Positions 8,516-16,123 of a stretch of DNA of 64,000 nt are shown one piece after another. A program made the translations under genes and the position numbers. Source of the DNA: Desulfovibrio sp. MES5 (GTDB taxonomy: Bacteria; Desulfobacterota; Desulfovibrionia; Desulfovibrionales; Desulfovibrionaceae); NCBI RefSeq assembly GCF_002237645.1, contig NZ_MJUZ01000011.1, positions 62,001 through 126,000 on the forward strand, in the 5' to 3' direction. Positions within the stretch are counted from its first letter, which is position 1, and each line of letters begins with the position of its first letter. A model generated the notes under the pieces. That model was not told the DNA's origin and ran no database searches. It was given only the letters and a program-made list of their open reading frames with translations.

Positions 8516-10309
8516 ATGATTATCGACCCCATTCTCCCACAGGGCCCTTCCATAACGCATCACGAGATCGAACACGTAACTTCAGCCTGCGCAACCGGCT
8601 GGAATATGAAATCCGGCAGCTATATCAACGCGTTCAGGCAAACAATGGCCCAGATCACGGGGCAAAAATACTCGCTGGCGCTTTCAAGCTGTACAGGGGC
8701 TATGCATATTGCCCTTACCGCCCTTGGCCTCAAGCAGGGCGATGAGGTGCTGGTGCCGGATCTGGCGGATTTCGCCGTAGCGGCCTGCGTGACGTACTGC
8801 GGGGCAAGCCCGGTTTTTTGCGATGTCGACCCCGACACCCTGTGCCTTTCAGCCGAGGACGCCGCCCGCAAGATCACGCCCAACACCAGAGGCCTGATTG
8901 CGGTACATCTTTACGGGCAGCCGTGCCGCATGACGCCATTGATGGAGCTTGCTGCCCAAAACGGCCTGTTTGTCCTTGAAGACGCCACACAGGGCATCGG
9001 AAGCAGCTATAATGGCCGCCCGGCAGGATCATTCGGGCACTTCGCCGCATTCAGCTTCAAGGGCAACAAATCGGTTGTCGCCGGTGAAGGCGGCATGCTG
9101 CTCACGTCAGATGACCTGCTTTTTGACCGCGCGGCACGACTGGCAGCGGGGGGTCGCTCGCCCAACAATCCCTTTGCCTATGATCTTGTAGGGTTCAACT
9201 ACTCCATCTCGGCGCTTCAGGCGGCTTTGGGTTTTGCGCAGACCAGCCGTTTGAACGACCTTATGGCCAAGAAAAAACTGATACATTCGTGGTACAGGGA
9301 ACGCCTGGCCGACACGCCGGGCGTACGGCTGAACCCCGTGCCGCAAAACAGCGAGCCCGGCTTTCTGACCAACCTTCTTTTTATTGAAGACGAGAATATC
9401 CAGCGCAGCAAAATGATCATGCAACTGCACGCAAGCAGCATCCTGGCCGAGCCAGTGTATTTTCCCATCTCCTCGATGCCCATGTTCAAGCAGGCGCAAA
9501 CGCCCGCCGCCTATGCCGCGTCGGTCAAAACCATCTGCCTGCCCAGCGGCCATAACCGTACGGAAGAAGAAGTGGACTACATTTGCGCGGCCATACGGCA
9601 GCTGATTGAGGAGCCCGGGCGCGACAGGGCTGAAGTGCCGCTGTCCGGCTGGCTCAAGTACAAATCAGACACTCTTGAGTTCTTTGCAAAAGCCAAAAAG
9701 CATGGCCTTGCCATTCCCTTTGAGCACGGCGGCCATTCCTACGCGCTTAAAGCCGTAACAGCGGCTGATATTCAAGATGCGGAACTGGTCAAAAAATTCG
9801 CTTGCTGGCGTGAAGCAAGCTCCATTGCCTTTCTTACACGCACTGCCGTGACCGAAGAAAGCATGCGCCATATCTTGAATAATTACGTCACATCCGTGCG
9901 TGATTACATTCTGTTTTTTATCGCTGATGGCGAACATCTCTACGGCCAGGTAGGCCTTAATGATTTTGCCTTTCACAAAAATGAATGCTGCATTGACGGA
10001 CTTTACATTGAAAACCACGCCCCAAAAGGGCTTGCGGCAGCCGCCTGTGAAACCATATTCACATGGGCGGAAAAATCGCTTAATATCATTAATATTTTCA
10101 ATCATGTGGTGGCGAGCAATAAAAAAGTGCGCCTTCTCGCAGCGGCCCAAGGCTTCAGGGAGATAAGCCGCACCGCCCTGTACAGGGAAGAAATCCCCGG
10201 CGGTGAAATGTTTCGCCCTATGTACATGCCTGGGCATGATACTCCTGACGAGTACTTGCTTATTTGCAAAAAAACGCTCGGCGGCATCGAAACGCCTGGC
10301 GCTGAGTAA
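8516..10309 (+). CDS. DegT/DnrJ aminotransferase fused to a C-terminal GNAT-like acyltransferase
   Basis: The 597-residue protein has two parts. Residues 1-372 are a DegT/DnrJ/EryC1/StrS PLP aminotransferase: SSCTGAMHIAL near 57-67 for phosphate binding, Asp156 in LEDATQG and catalytic Lys185 in FSFKGNK before GEGGM. This family usually aminates keto groups of nucleotide-activated sugars. After a linker, residues about 400-597 look like a GNAT N-acyltransferase (YGQVGLNDF..., then RLLAAAQGFREI near the end). Such a fusion would aminate a substrate and then acylate the new amine. Position between KAS III and an ACP gene suggests the acyl donor is an acyl-ACP or acyl-CoA made here. Ribosome-binding site GAGGG precedes the ATG. 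The GNAT assignment is less sure than the aminotransferase. Confidence 0.85.
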   Translation: MIIDPILPQGPSITHHEIEHVTSACATGWNMKSGSYINAFRQTMAQITGQKYSLALSSCTGAMHIALTALGLKQGDEVLVPDLADFAVAACVTYCGASPVFCDVDPDTLCLSAEDAARKITPNTRGLIAVHLYGQPCRMTPLMELAAQNGLFVLEDATQGIGSSYNGRPAGSFGHFAAFSFKGNKSVVAGEGGMLLTSDDLLFDRAARLAAGGRSPNNPFAYDLVGFNYSISALQAALGFAQTSRLNDLMAKKKLIHSWYRERLADTPGVRLNPVPQNSEPGFLTNLLFIEDENIQRSKMIMQLHASSILAEPVYFPISSMPMFKQAQTPAAYAASVKTICLPSGHNRTEEEVDYICAAIRQLIEEPGRDRAEVPLSGWLKYKSDTLEFFAKAKKHGLAIPFEHGGHSYALKAVTAADIQDAELVKKFACWREASSIAFLTRTAVTEESMRHILNNYVTSVRDYILFFIADGEHLYGQVGLNDFAFHKNECCIDGLYIENHAPKGLAAAACETIFTWAEKSLNIINIFNHVVASNKKVRLLAAAQGFREISRTALYREEIPGGEMFRPMYMPGHDTPDEYLLICKKTLGGIETPGAE

Positions 10310-10384
10310 AATTCAGGCTCTTTACGTCTTTTGGTTTCGTTGTTGACGCCCACAGCCAACACACTGAAAAAAGGATGTTTTATT

Positions 10385-10690
10385 ATGATCAGCCAGGATG
10401 AAATCCATAAGATACTTGCAGAAGCCCTTGAAATTACACAGGAAGGAAGCGAGATTACCCATAAATACAGCCCTTCCCTGTCGTTAATGGGCGTTGACGG
10501 CATACTGGATTCACTTGATACGATGCTTTTTTTGGATAATATTGATGATCTCCTTTCGAGAAAAATGGGAAAAAGTGTTGCCGTGGCTATGGATTCAGCC
10601 TTTGAACACGAAGAAAACCCATACCGGACCATGCAGTCGCTGGCCGAATATCTGACGTCGGTCCTGAATGGTGAAGGTGGGCAAGAATAA
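10385..10690 (+). CDS. Acyl carrier protein, copy 2
   Basis: A 101-residue acidic ACP. The canonical pantetheine motif GILDSLDTMLFL has the attachment Ser in DSL. The C-terminal part is closely similar to the divergently transcribed ACP. The ATG at 10385 follows AAAAAAGGATG; an upstream in-frame ATG at 10331 lacks a good site. It is the third gene of the rightward operon and the likely carrier for the KAS III product. Confidence 0.85.
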   Translation: MISQDEIHKILAEALEITQEGSEITHKYSPSLSLMGVDGILDSLDTMLFLDNIDDLLSRKMGKSVAVAMDSAFEHEENPYRTMQSLAEYLTSVLNGEGGQE

Positions 10691-10775
10691 GCTTTCCTGC
10701 GTATCATCCGGTCCTGGCATACCAGCAGCATGCTTGATGCCGCCTTTGCGCTGCTCTACGGAACTCTAAAACGGG

Positions 10776-11696
10776 ATGATGTTAGCCATGCAACCTCAAG
10801 AAGACGCCCGCGCGTGCCTGCAAGAACTTCAGCAAAAGCCGCCGATGCTCCCCTTTGAGCCGGACCTGCTCCCCATGCTGTTTGCAGCGACGAAAAACAG
10901 CTCGGCCACTCCGGCCAAGGGACTGGTGACGCTTATCGAGAGGAGCCAAAAACTGACAACCCGGGTTCTCGCCACTGCCAACTCCGCAGCCTACGGGCAG
11001 GAGTTCAAGGTATCCACCCTCCACCGCGCCATCAATATCTTGGGCTTAAAAACCATAAGAACGCTGGTGGTTATGGTGGGGATGGCAGCCGTGATCAAAG
11101 GGGCAAATCTGCCCAAAAGCTTTGACATCAAAGAGCTGTGGAAGCACGAATTAGCAACCGCCGCCATTGCCAAGATTCTGGCTGCAGAGCTGGGGGGGCT
11201 TGACGGCGTGTGGGGGCCTTCCGCTGATGAAAAAAACCGTCTGCTCATGGACCCGGACGAAGCCTATATCGCCGGTCTGCTCCACGACATAGGCAAGGTT
11301 TTTTTTGCCGCCTGCCGTCCGGAACTCTGGGAAACCATGACAAACACATGCAAGGAATGCTGCCGCCAGTATTTTGAGGTCGAGAACAACTACTGGAGCA
11401 TGGACCACGCGCTTATCGGTGCGGTGGTTCTGTACCAGTGGAAGCTGCCCCTTATACTGACCGAGCCCATCAACTGGCACCACTCCCCCGATATGGCGCC
11501 AACGTGCAAGCTTGAAGCGCAGCTTCTTGCCGCTGCCAACATTATCGCCCGCAACCCGCCTGACGCTGACGGAAGGCTCTGTGAAAAAGCCGCCGCGTTT
11601 TTGCCGGAAAACTGCGACCAAACCGCCATCGCTGCGGCAATAGCGCAATATTTTTCCACCACTGAAACTGAAACTTTCTCTACCTTTGATGCATAG
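10776..11696 (+). CDS. HDOD-domain signalling protein
   Basis: A 306-residue single-domain HDOD protein. The start resembles others of the family (LPMLFAATKN...LVTLIERSQKLTTRVLATANSA), and AINILGLKTIRTLVV is the typical core helix. An HD-like LLHDIGK appears near residue 171. HDOD proteins are non-enzymatic signalling or scaffold proteins, often linked to chemotaxis or c-di-GMP circuits. The start is uncertain: ATGs at 10776, 10779 and 10788 are all close. It lies 85 bases after ACP2 and 43 bases before the GGDEF/EAL gene, so probably co-transcribed. Confidence 0.8.
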   Translation: MMLAMQPQEDARACLQELQQKPPMLPFEPDLLPMLFAATKNSSATPAKGLVTLIERSQKLTTRVLATANSAAYGQEFKVSTLHRAINILGLKTIRTLVVMVGMAAVIKGANLPKSFDIKELWKHELATAAIAKILAAELGGLDGVWGPSADEKNRLLMDPDEAYIAGLLHDIGKVFFAACRPELWETMTNTCKECCRQYFEVENNYWSMDHALIGAVVLYQWKLPLILTEPINWHHSPDMAPTCKLEAQLLAAANIIARNPPDADGRLCEKAAAFLPENCDQTAIAAAIAQYFSTTETETFSTFDA

Positions 11697-11739
11697 CCTG
11701 CGCGCCGCATAATCAGCAAGTACATTTCCTGAGGCAAGG

Positions 11740-13416
11740 ATGCATATAGAGCGTGGACTGGATAAATTACTGCACGGTCAGTATGATGAGGCTCTGGAGG
11801 CATTCTGCCAGTCCAGCACCTCAACTCAAGCTGAAAAGCTTTGCCAGATAACCAAGGCCCTCGCGGAAGCAAAAAGCTACGCGGCGGAGCTTGCAAAGGG
11901 GAATCTTTCTGTCTCCCCGCCTGGGCCTTCAAACCATTTTGCCGCCGAACTCAAGACGCTGCACGTGAACCTCAAGCGTCTGGCACGGCAGATGCTGATG
12001 GCGACTGCGGGCTACCCCGCGTTGCCCGGCGATTATATGGGTGATCTGTCCGAAGGGCTGGAATTTGTCATAAGCCAGGCGGCCACCCTCAAAGAGCAGG
12101 CCGAGTACGACAAAAGCCATGATGTCGAAACCGGTCTTCTCAACCGCAAGTCTTTTGTGCGTTCGGTTCGCGATATTCTACATGAGCAGCCCGACAGCAT
12201 CGGTGTGCTTTTCTGCTGCGAGCTGGACAACATCAAGTATATCAATGACGCTTACGGGTATGACAATGGCGACCTCTACCTGAACAAGGTCGCGGAGGTG
12301 CTGGAGGCATGCACCTTTGGCACAAGTCTGCTTGCGCGACTGGCTGGCAACGAGTTTGCCGTCTACGCGCACGGCTTCAACAACGAATCTGACGCCTTCG
12401 GCTTTGCGCAAGGCTGCCTGAAAACCCTGCTCAACACCCGCGTCATGCTGCGCGACGACGAAGTGTGGATTCGCGCCTCAAGCGGCGCCGCCGTCTATCC
12501 CCACGACGCTCTTGAAAGCGACATCCTCATGAACTGCGCCTACCATGCGCAGCTGGAGGTCAAAAGCCGCAACAGGGGAACCCTCATGCGGTTCTGCCCC
12601 GAAATATACCGCACAAAGGCCAATGTTCTTGGCAGGCAGGAAAAGCTGAATGAACTTCTTGACGGCAAGATGCTTCGCTTTGCCTTTCAGCCCATTGTGA
12701 GCCTGCATGATGCCCGCATCATCGGCTATGAGGCGCTGATGCGCCCGACAATGCCCGATTTTTCCAGCCCGCTGGACATACTCGCGCTGGCCGAAAACCA
12801 GTCCAAGCTCCTCCAGCTTGAAAAAATCACGTTTGAATTGATTTTTGAATGGGTCTACAGCCACCGACGCCTGCTTGCGGAAAGAAAGATTTTTTTCAAC
12901 ACCATCTCCACGCACTTTTTCAATCCGGCGAAACTGCGTGCCATTCACCCGAAATATAAAGCCATATGTAAAAACATGGTCTTTGAAATCCTTGAAACAG
13001 CCACGGTGGAAAGCTCGCTGGCGCAGCAGGTCAAAGACTTTCGTACAGAGATGTCCACCCAGGTGGCCCTGGACGATTTTGGCTGCGGGCATTCAAACAT
13101 TCTCAGGCTTATCAACCTTTCACCCGACATTTTAAAAATCGACCGTTTTTTTATCAAATCCATCCACAACACGTCCGCGTCGCAGAAAGACCTTCTCTCA
13201 GGTCTGCTGAACTACTGCCGCTCAAAAGGAATCCTGAGCCTTGCCGAAGGCGTGGAAACCTCTGATGAGCTTGCCAGCGTCATGCGCATGGGCTTTGACT
13301 ATGTTCAGGGCTACTATCTTGGCCGCCCCGAGATGCACCTCAATGAGATTGACAACAAAATCCAGGACGAAATAATGGATTTTCGCGAAAGGTTTTCGCC
13401 GTTACGCCGTACCTGA
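11740..13416 (+). CDS. GGDEF/EAL protein, probable c-di-GMP phosphodiesterase
   Basis: The 558-residue cytosolic protein has an N-terminal helical region (1-120), a GGDEF domain (about 120-285) and an EAL domain (about 300-545). The GGDEF signature is degenerate: LAGNEF at 201-206, so synthesis of c-di-GMP is unlikely, although GTP sensing is possible. The EAL site looks intact: EAL at 331-333, the Asn in FFNTIS, the Glu in VFEILET, DDFG, LKID, AEGVET and QGYYLGRP. It is therefore predicted to hydrolyse c-di-GMP. No transmembrane or obvious sensor domain is seen. It is last in the operon, followed at once by a strong terminator. Confidence 0.88.
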   Translation: MHIERGLDKLLHGQYDEALEAFCQSSTSTQAEKLCQITKALAEAKSYAAELAKGNLSVSPPGPSNHFAAELKTLHVNLKRLARQMLMATAGYPALPGDYMGDLSEGLEFVISQAATLKEQAEYDKSHDVETGLLNRKSFVRSVRDILHEQPDSIGVLFCCELDNIKYINDAYGYDNGDLYLNKVAEVLEACTFGTSLLARLAGNEFAVYAHGFNNESDAFGFAQGCLKTLLNTRVMLRDDEVWIRASSGAAVYPHDALESDILMNCAYHAQLEVKSRNRGTLMRFCPEIYRTKANVLGRQEKLNELLDGKMLRFAFQPIVSLHDARIIGYEALMRPTMPDFSSPLDILALAENQSKLLQLEKITFELIFEWVYSHRRLLAERKIFFNTISTHFFNPAKLRAIHPKYKAICKNMVFEILETATVESSLAQQVKDFRTEMSTQVALDDFGCGHSNILRLINLSPDILKIDRFFIKSIHNTSASQKDLLSGLLNYCRSKGILSLAEGVETSDELASVMRMGFDYVQGYYLGRPEMHLNEIDNKIQDEIMDFRERFSPLRRT

Positions 13417-13457
13417 TGCGGCATGACGGCGAACCTGCCGCAGAAAACCCCAACTTT

Positions 13458-13491
13458 AAGGCCCGGAACGCCAGCGCGTTCCGGGCCTTTT
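13458..13491 (+). terminator. Intrinsic terminator after the GGDEF/EAL gene
   Basis: A 13-bp stem AAGGCCCGGAACG with its complement closes a 6-nt loop and is followed by TTTT. It lies 42 bases after the stop codon and ends the rightward cluster. Confidence 0.85.
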
Positions 13492-13530
13492 CATTATTAC
13501 GGTTCAGAGGGCTTCACGATACAATGCTTT

Positions 13531-13594
13531 GTGGGGGAGGGACCCTTTTGCAAAAGGGTCTCCTCCCCCACGCCCCCACCCCCTAAAACCTTTG
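13531..13594 (+). repeat. GC-rich palindromic repeat, copy 1
   Basis: The palindrome GTGGGGGAG...CCCTTTTGCAAAAGGG...CTCCCCCAC spans 13531-13571. It is followed by an asymmetric arm of CGCCCCCACCCCCTAAAACC. Five more copies occur in the window. It directly precedes TAGAGCA element 1. Confidence 0.8.
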
Positions 13595-13602
13595 CTGCAT
13601 TT

Positions 13603-13751
13603 TAGAGCATTTTAACTTTAAAAAAGTTTAAGTGCTCTAACGCTGTACAATAATGTAGCGCGCCGCAAAGTAGCGTCGATTCCGCCGGAAATCGCATTGT
13701 TCAGCAGAATGAGAAATTGAAATATAAAGCATTTCAACGAAAACCTTCTCT
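13603..13751 (+). repeat. TAGAGCA-bounded modular repeat 1 (150-bp subtype)
   Basis: Begins with TAGAGCATTTTAACTTT, which folds back on AAAGTTTAAGTGCTCTA within the first 37 bases. The body is shared with the elements at 38139 and 42222 (for example GCGCGCC and AATCGCATT). The right end is a degenerate TTCTCTG. No coding potential. Confidence 0.75.
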
Positions 13752-13776
13752 GGTTATACCTGCCCCACCATTGCTG

Positions 13777-14601
13777 TCAGATGATCCCCAATCGCAAGGC
13801 GGCATCTTCAAGGCATGTTTGCGCATAGGGCATCTTTTCTTTGACGTACGCCGCATACTGCGTCTTAACCGAAGCCGTAATCTCAGGCGACGCCACTGCG
13901 GGCGAACCGCTTGAAAATGGCGGAGCCGGATCGTACTCCAGAACCAGCTGCTTCGCTGCGGCAACCTCCTGCCCGGCAATAAGCGAAAGCAGCGTCAATC
14001 CAAAGTCTATGCCCGACGTGACCCCTGCCCCGGTAACGCGGTTGCGGTCATGAACAACGCGCGCGTTTTCAGGAACAGCCCCAAAGTAAGCCAGCTGATC
14101 CAAAAGCGTCCAATGGGTCGTGGCCCTGTACCCCTTGAGCAGTCCGGCAGCACCGAGCAGAAACGATCCGGTGCAGACGCTTGTCACCCATGTGGCGTTG
14201 CGCCCCACAGCGGCCAGCCAGTCCACCATGTCCTTCTGCATCATCTGTTTGTAAGGGTCGCTTGTGCCAGGCACGCACAGAATGTCTGTTTCGCTGATGT
14301 CGGCAAACGTGGCTGTGGGCACCAGGCGCAGTTCCTTGTCGGCCTGGCTTTCGGCCCGGACCGGGTCTTTGCTTCGCCAGACATAATCAACCCTGAATTG
14401 CGGCCCGGCAAGCACTTCTGCCGGGCCGATCAGATCCAGCGCGGTCATTCCGTCATAAAGCACAAAAGATATGTGCGGGGGCCGCGCCACTGCCTGAGAG
14501 TCAGCGAAAAGCTGGCCCGCTTCACCTTGTGCACCAGAAGCTCCCTGCAGGGACGCTCCTGCATCAGGGGTTGTGGAAAGGGGAACATCGTTTTTTGACA
14601 T
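13777..14601 (-). CDS. DJ-1/PfpI family protein, isonitrile hydratase-like
   Basis: A 274-residue DJ-1/PfpI-fold protein. The nucleophile-elbow cysteine is Cys143 in TSVCTGSFLLGAAGLLKG, followed by RATTHW, and an acidic residue lies in MTALDL near 56. This pattern is that of cyclohexyl-isocyanide hydratases (InhA), which hydrate isonitriles to N-substituted formamides. Residues 1-40 are an Ala/Gly-rich extension without a clear signal peptide. The start is the ATG at 14601 behind AAAGGGAG, not the longer form from 14643. It is divergent from a GlxA-type regulator sharing the same domain, its likely controller. The real substrate is unknown. Confidence 0.8.
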   Translation of the reverse strand: MSKNDVPLSTTPDAGASLQGASGAQGEAGQLFADSQAVARPPHISFVLYDGMTALDLIGPAEVLAGPQFRVDYVWRSKDPVRAESQADKELRLVPTATFADISETDILCVPGTSDPYKQMMQKDMVDWLAAVGRNATWVTSVCTGSFLLGAAGLLKGYRATTHWTLLDQLAYFGAVPENARVVHDRNRVTGAGVTSGIDFGLTLLSLIAGQEVAAAKQLVLEYDPAPPFSSGSPAVASPEITASVKTQYAAYVKEKMPYAQTCLEDAALRLGII

Positions 14602-14782
14602 GGGTACTCCCTTTGATTGAGTAATGATTAAAGAAAATACCACAGATACTGGCGTGAAAAAGCTCCTGTCGTGCCAATCAGCAACGGGATATTGCCATCG
14701 TCCGCCTCGCAGGTTGGCTTATCCCCGCTTCTGGAGTACAGAAACAACGCTTTTACACATTGCGCACCCCAGAGGCATTGCC

Positions 14783-15790
14783 ATGAGACCACATTTCTCA
14801 AAACATCACATAGGTATCCTTGCCCTTGACGGTTTTGTTCCTTTTGATTGCAGCATTCCTTACGAAATGTTTTCACTGGCAACAGCGGCAGACGGAAAAG
14901 AAGCCTACGAGATATCGTTTGTTGGAGACAAGGAAGCCGTTGCCTCCGGACGCTTCAGCATCACAAGAATACTGCCGCTTTCTTCCATGCAGGATATGGA
15001 CACCATTATTATTCCAGGCATTGTTCAGCCTTTTTCCTTCAATAATCCTTCTGTGCTTGAGGCCCTCGGCCATGCGTGCTCGGCAGGCATAAGGCTGGCG
15101 TCCATCTGCACCGGGGCGTGCATTCTGGCGGCGGCGGGCCTGCTGGACGGCATGACCGCGACAACGCATTGGGCGCTTGTGAAAGAGCTTGCCGCCAGGT
15201 ACCCGCAGGTAAACGTTGAACCAGACATCCTGTTTTGCGATAATGGTCAGATACTTACCTCAGCCGGTCTTTCATCCGGCATCGATCTTTGTCTGCATAT
15301 GGTGCGGAAGGATCTGGGCGCCACCGCCGCAGAAAGGCTTGCCACATTGTTTGTTGTGCCCATTGAAAGAGACGGCGGGCACCGGCAATTCATACGGCAT
15401 GCCGCCCCGGATTCCGACGGCAGCCTGTCAGCCCTCTTGTTGTGGCTGCAGGAAAACATGCACCGTAATCTGACCGTGCAGCAGATATGCAAAGAGGCGC
15501 ATATGAGCGCAAGAACCCTGAACCGGAAATTTCAGGAGCAGACAGGCCTGCCGCCCATGGTCTGGCTGACCAGGGCGCGCGTCCGGCGCTCGCAAGTGCT
15601 TCTTGAATCAAGCGCATTGCCTGTGGAGGAGATTGCTTCCATCACGGGATTTGGCTCAGCAACGTCATTTAGAGAGCACTTTCGCCGCATCGTGGGTACA
15701 AGCCCTACAGCCTGGAGAAAAACGCATGCCATTTGCTCCGCAGAGCCCCGCCGCCCCCTTGCGCACAGCGCAACGCTGCCGCCGCTGTAG
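14783..15790 (+). CDS. GlxA-type transcriptional regulator (DJ-1/PfpI domain plus AraC HTH)
   Basis: A 335-residue regulator. Residues 1-190 form a DJ-1/PfpI domain with SICTGACILAAAGLLDG (Cys109) and ATTHW, clearly related to the divergent enzyme. Residues about 220-320 hold an AraC-type double helix-turn-helix (LTVQQICKEAHMSARTLNRKF and VEEIASITGFGSATSFREHF). GlxA proteins use the PfpI domain as a ligand sensor. I choose the ATG at 14783 after AGAGGC; the longer form from 14624 would overlap the promoter region. It likely regulates the divergent gene through the 181-bp gap between them. Confidence 0.85.
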   Translation: MRPHFSKHHIGILALDGFVPFDCSIPYEMFSLATAADGKEAYEISFVGDKEAVASGRFSITRILPLSSMQDMDTIIIPGIVQPFSFNNPSVLEALGHACSAGIRLASICTGACILAAAGLLDGMTATTHWALVKELAARYPQVNVEPDILFCDNGQILTSAGLSSGIDLCLHMVRKDLGATAAERLATLFVVPIERDGGHRQFIRHAAPDSDGSLSALLLWLQENMHRNLTVQQICKEAHMSARTLNRKFQEQTGLPPMVWLTRARVRRSQVLLESSALPVEEIASITGFGSATSFREHFRRIVGTSPTAWRKTHAICSAEPRRPLAHSATLPPL

Positions 15791-15867
15791 CAGGCGCACG
15801 CCCCTGAGGGCTGCCCGCGCCGCCTCGTCTTGGCGCTTGTGCTTCTGCGGCCACTTTTAATTGCCCC

Positions 15868-15930
15868 GTGGGGGAGGAACCCTTTTGCAAAAGGGTCGCT
15901 CCCCCACGCCCCCACCCCCTAAAACCTTTA
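15868..15930 (+). repeat. GC-rich palindromic repeat, copy 2
   Basis: Same palindrome with CCCTTTTGCAAAAGGG core at 15868-15907 and the same asymmetric CGCCCCCACCCCCTAAAACC arm as copy 1. It sits between the ends of two convergent genes. Confidence 0.8.
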
Positions 15931-16057
15931 TTGTAATGCAGTGTGTTACAGTCTTCCTCTTCATCTGACGCGGGGTTCCTGATGCAGCGCCTTCCAGGCA
16001 GCACGCATCAAAAAGTGTACCCGCTGTGCTGTGTGCAGATGCAATCGGCAGACCCAT

Positions 16058-16098
16058 CAATAAAATATGGCCTGCGGTGTTGCTGCACCACAGGCCAT
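16058..16098 (-). terminator. Terminator downstream of relA/spoT homologue
   Basis: An imperfect hairpin (ATGGCCTG...GGTG with CACC...CAGGCCAT, 16067-16098) is followed on the minus strand by ATTTTATT. It lies 26 bases past the stop codon. Confidence 0.65.
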
Positions 16099-16123
16099 GA
16101 AGAACAGTTTGTCCGAAAAATGC

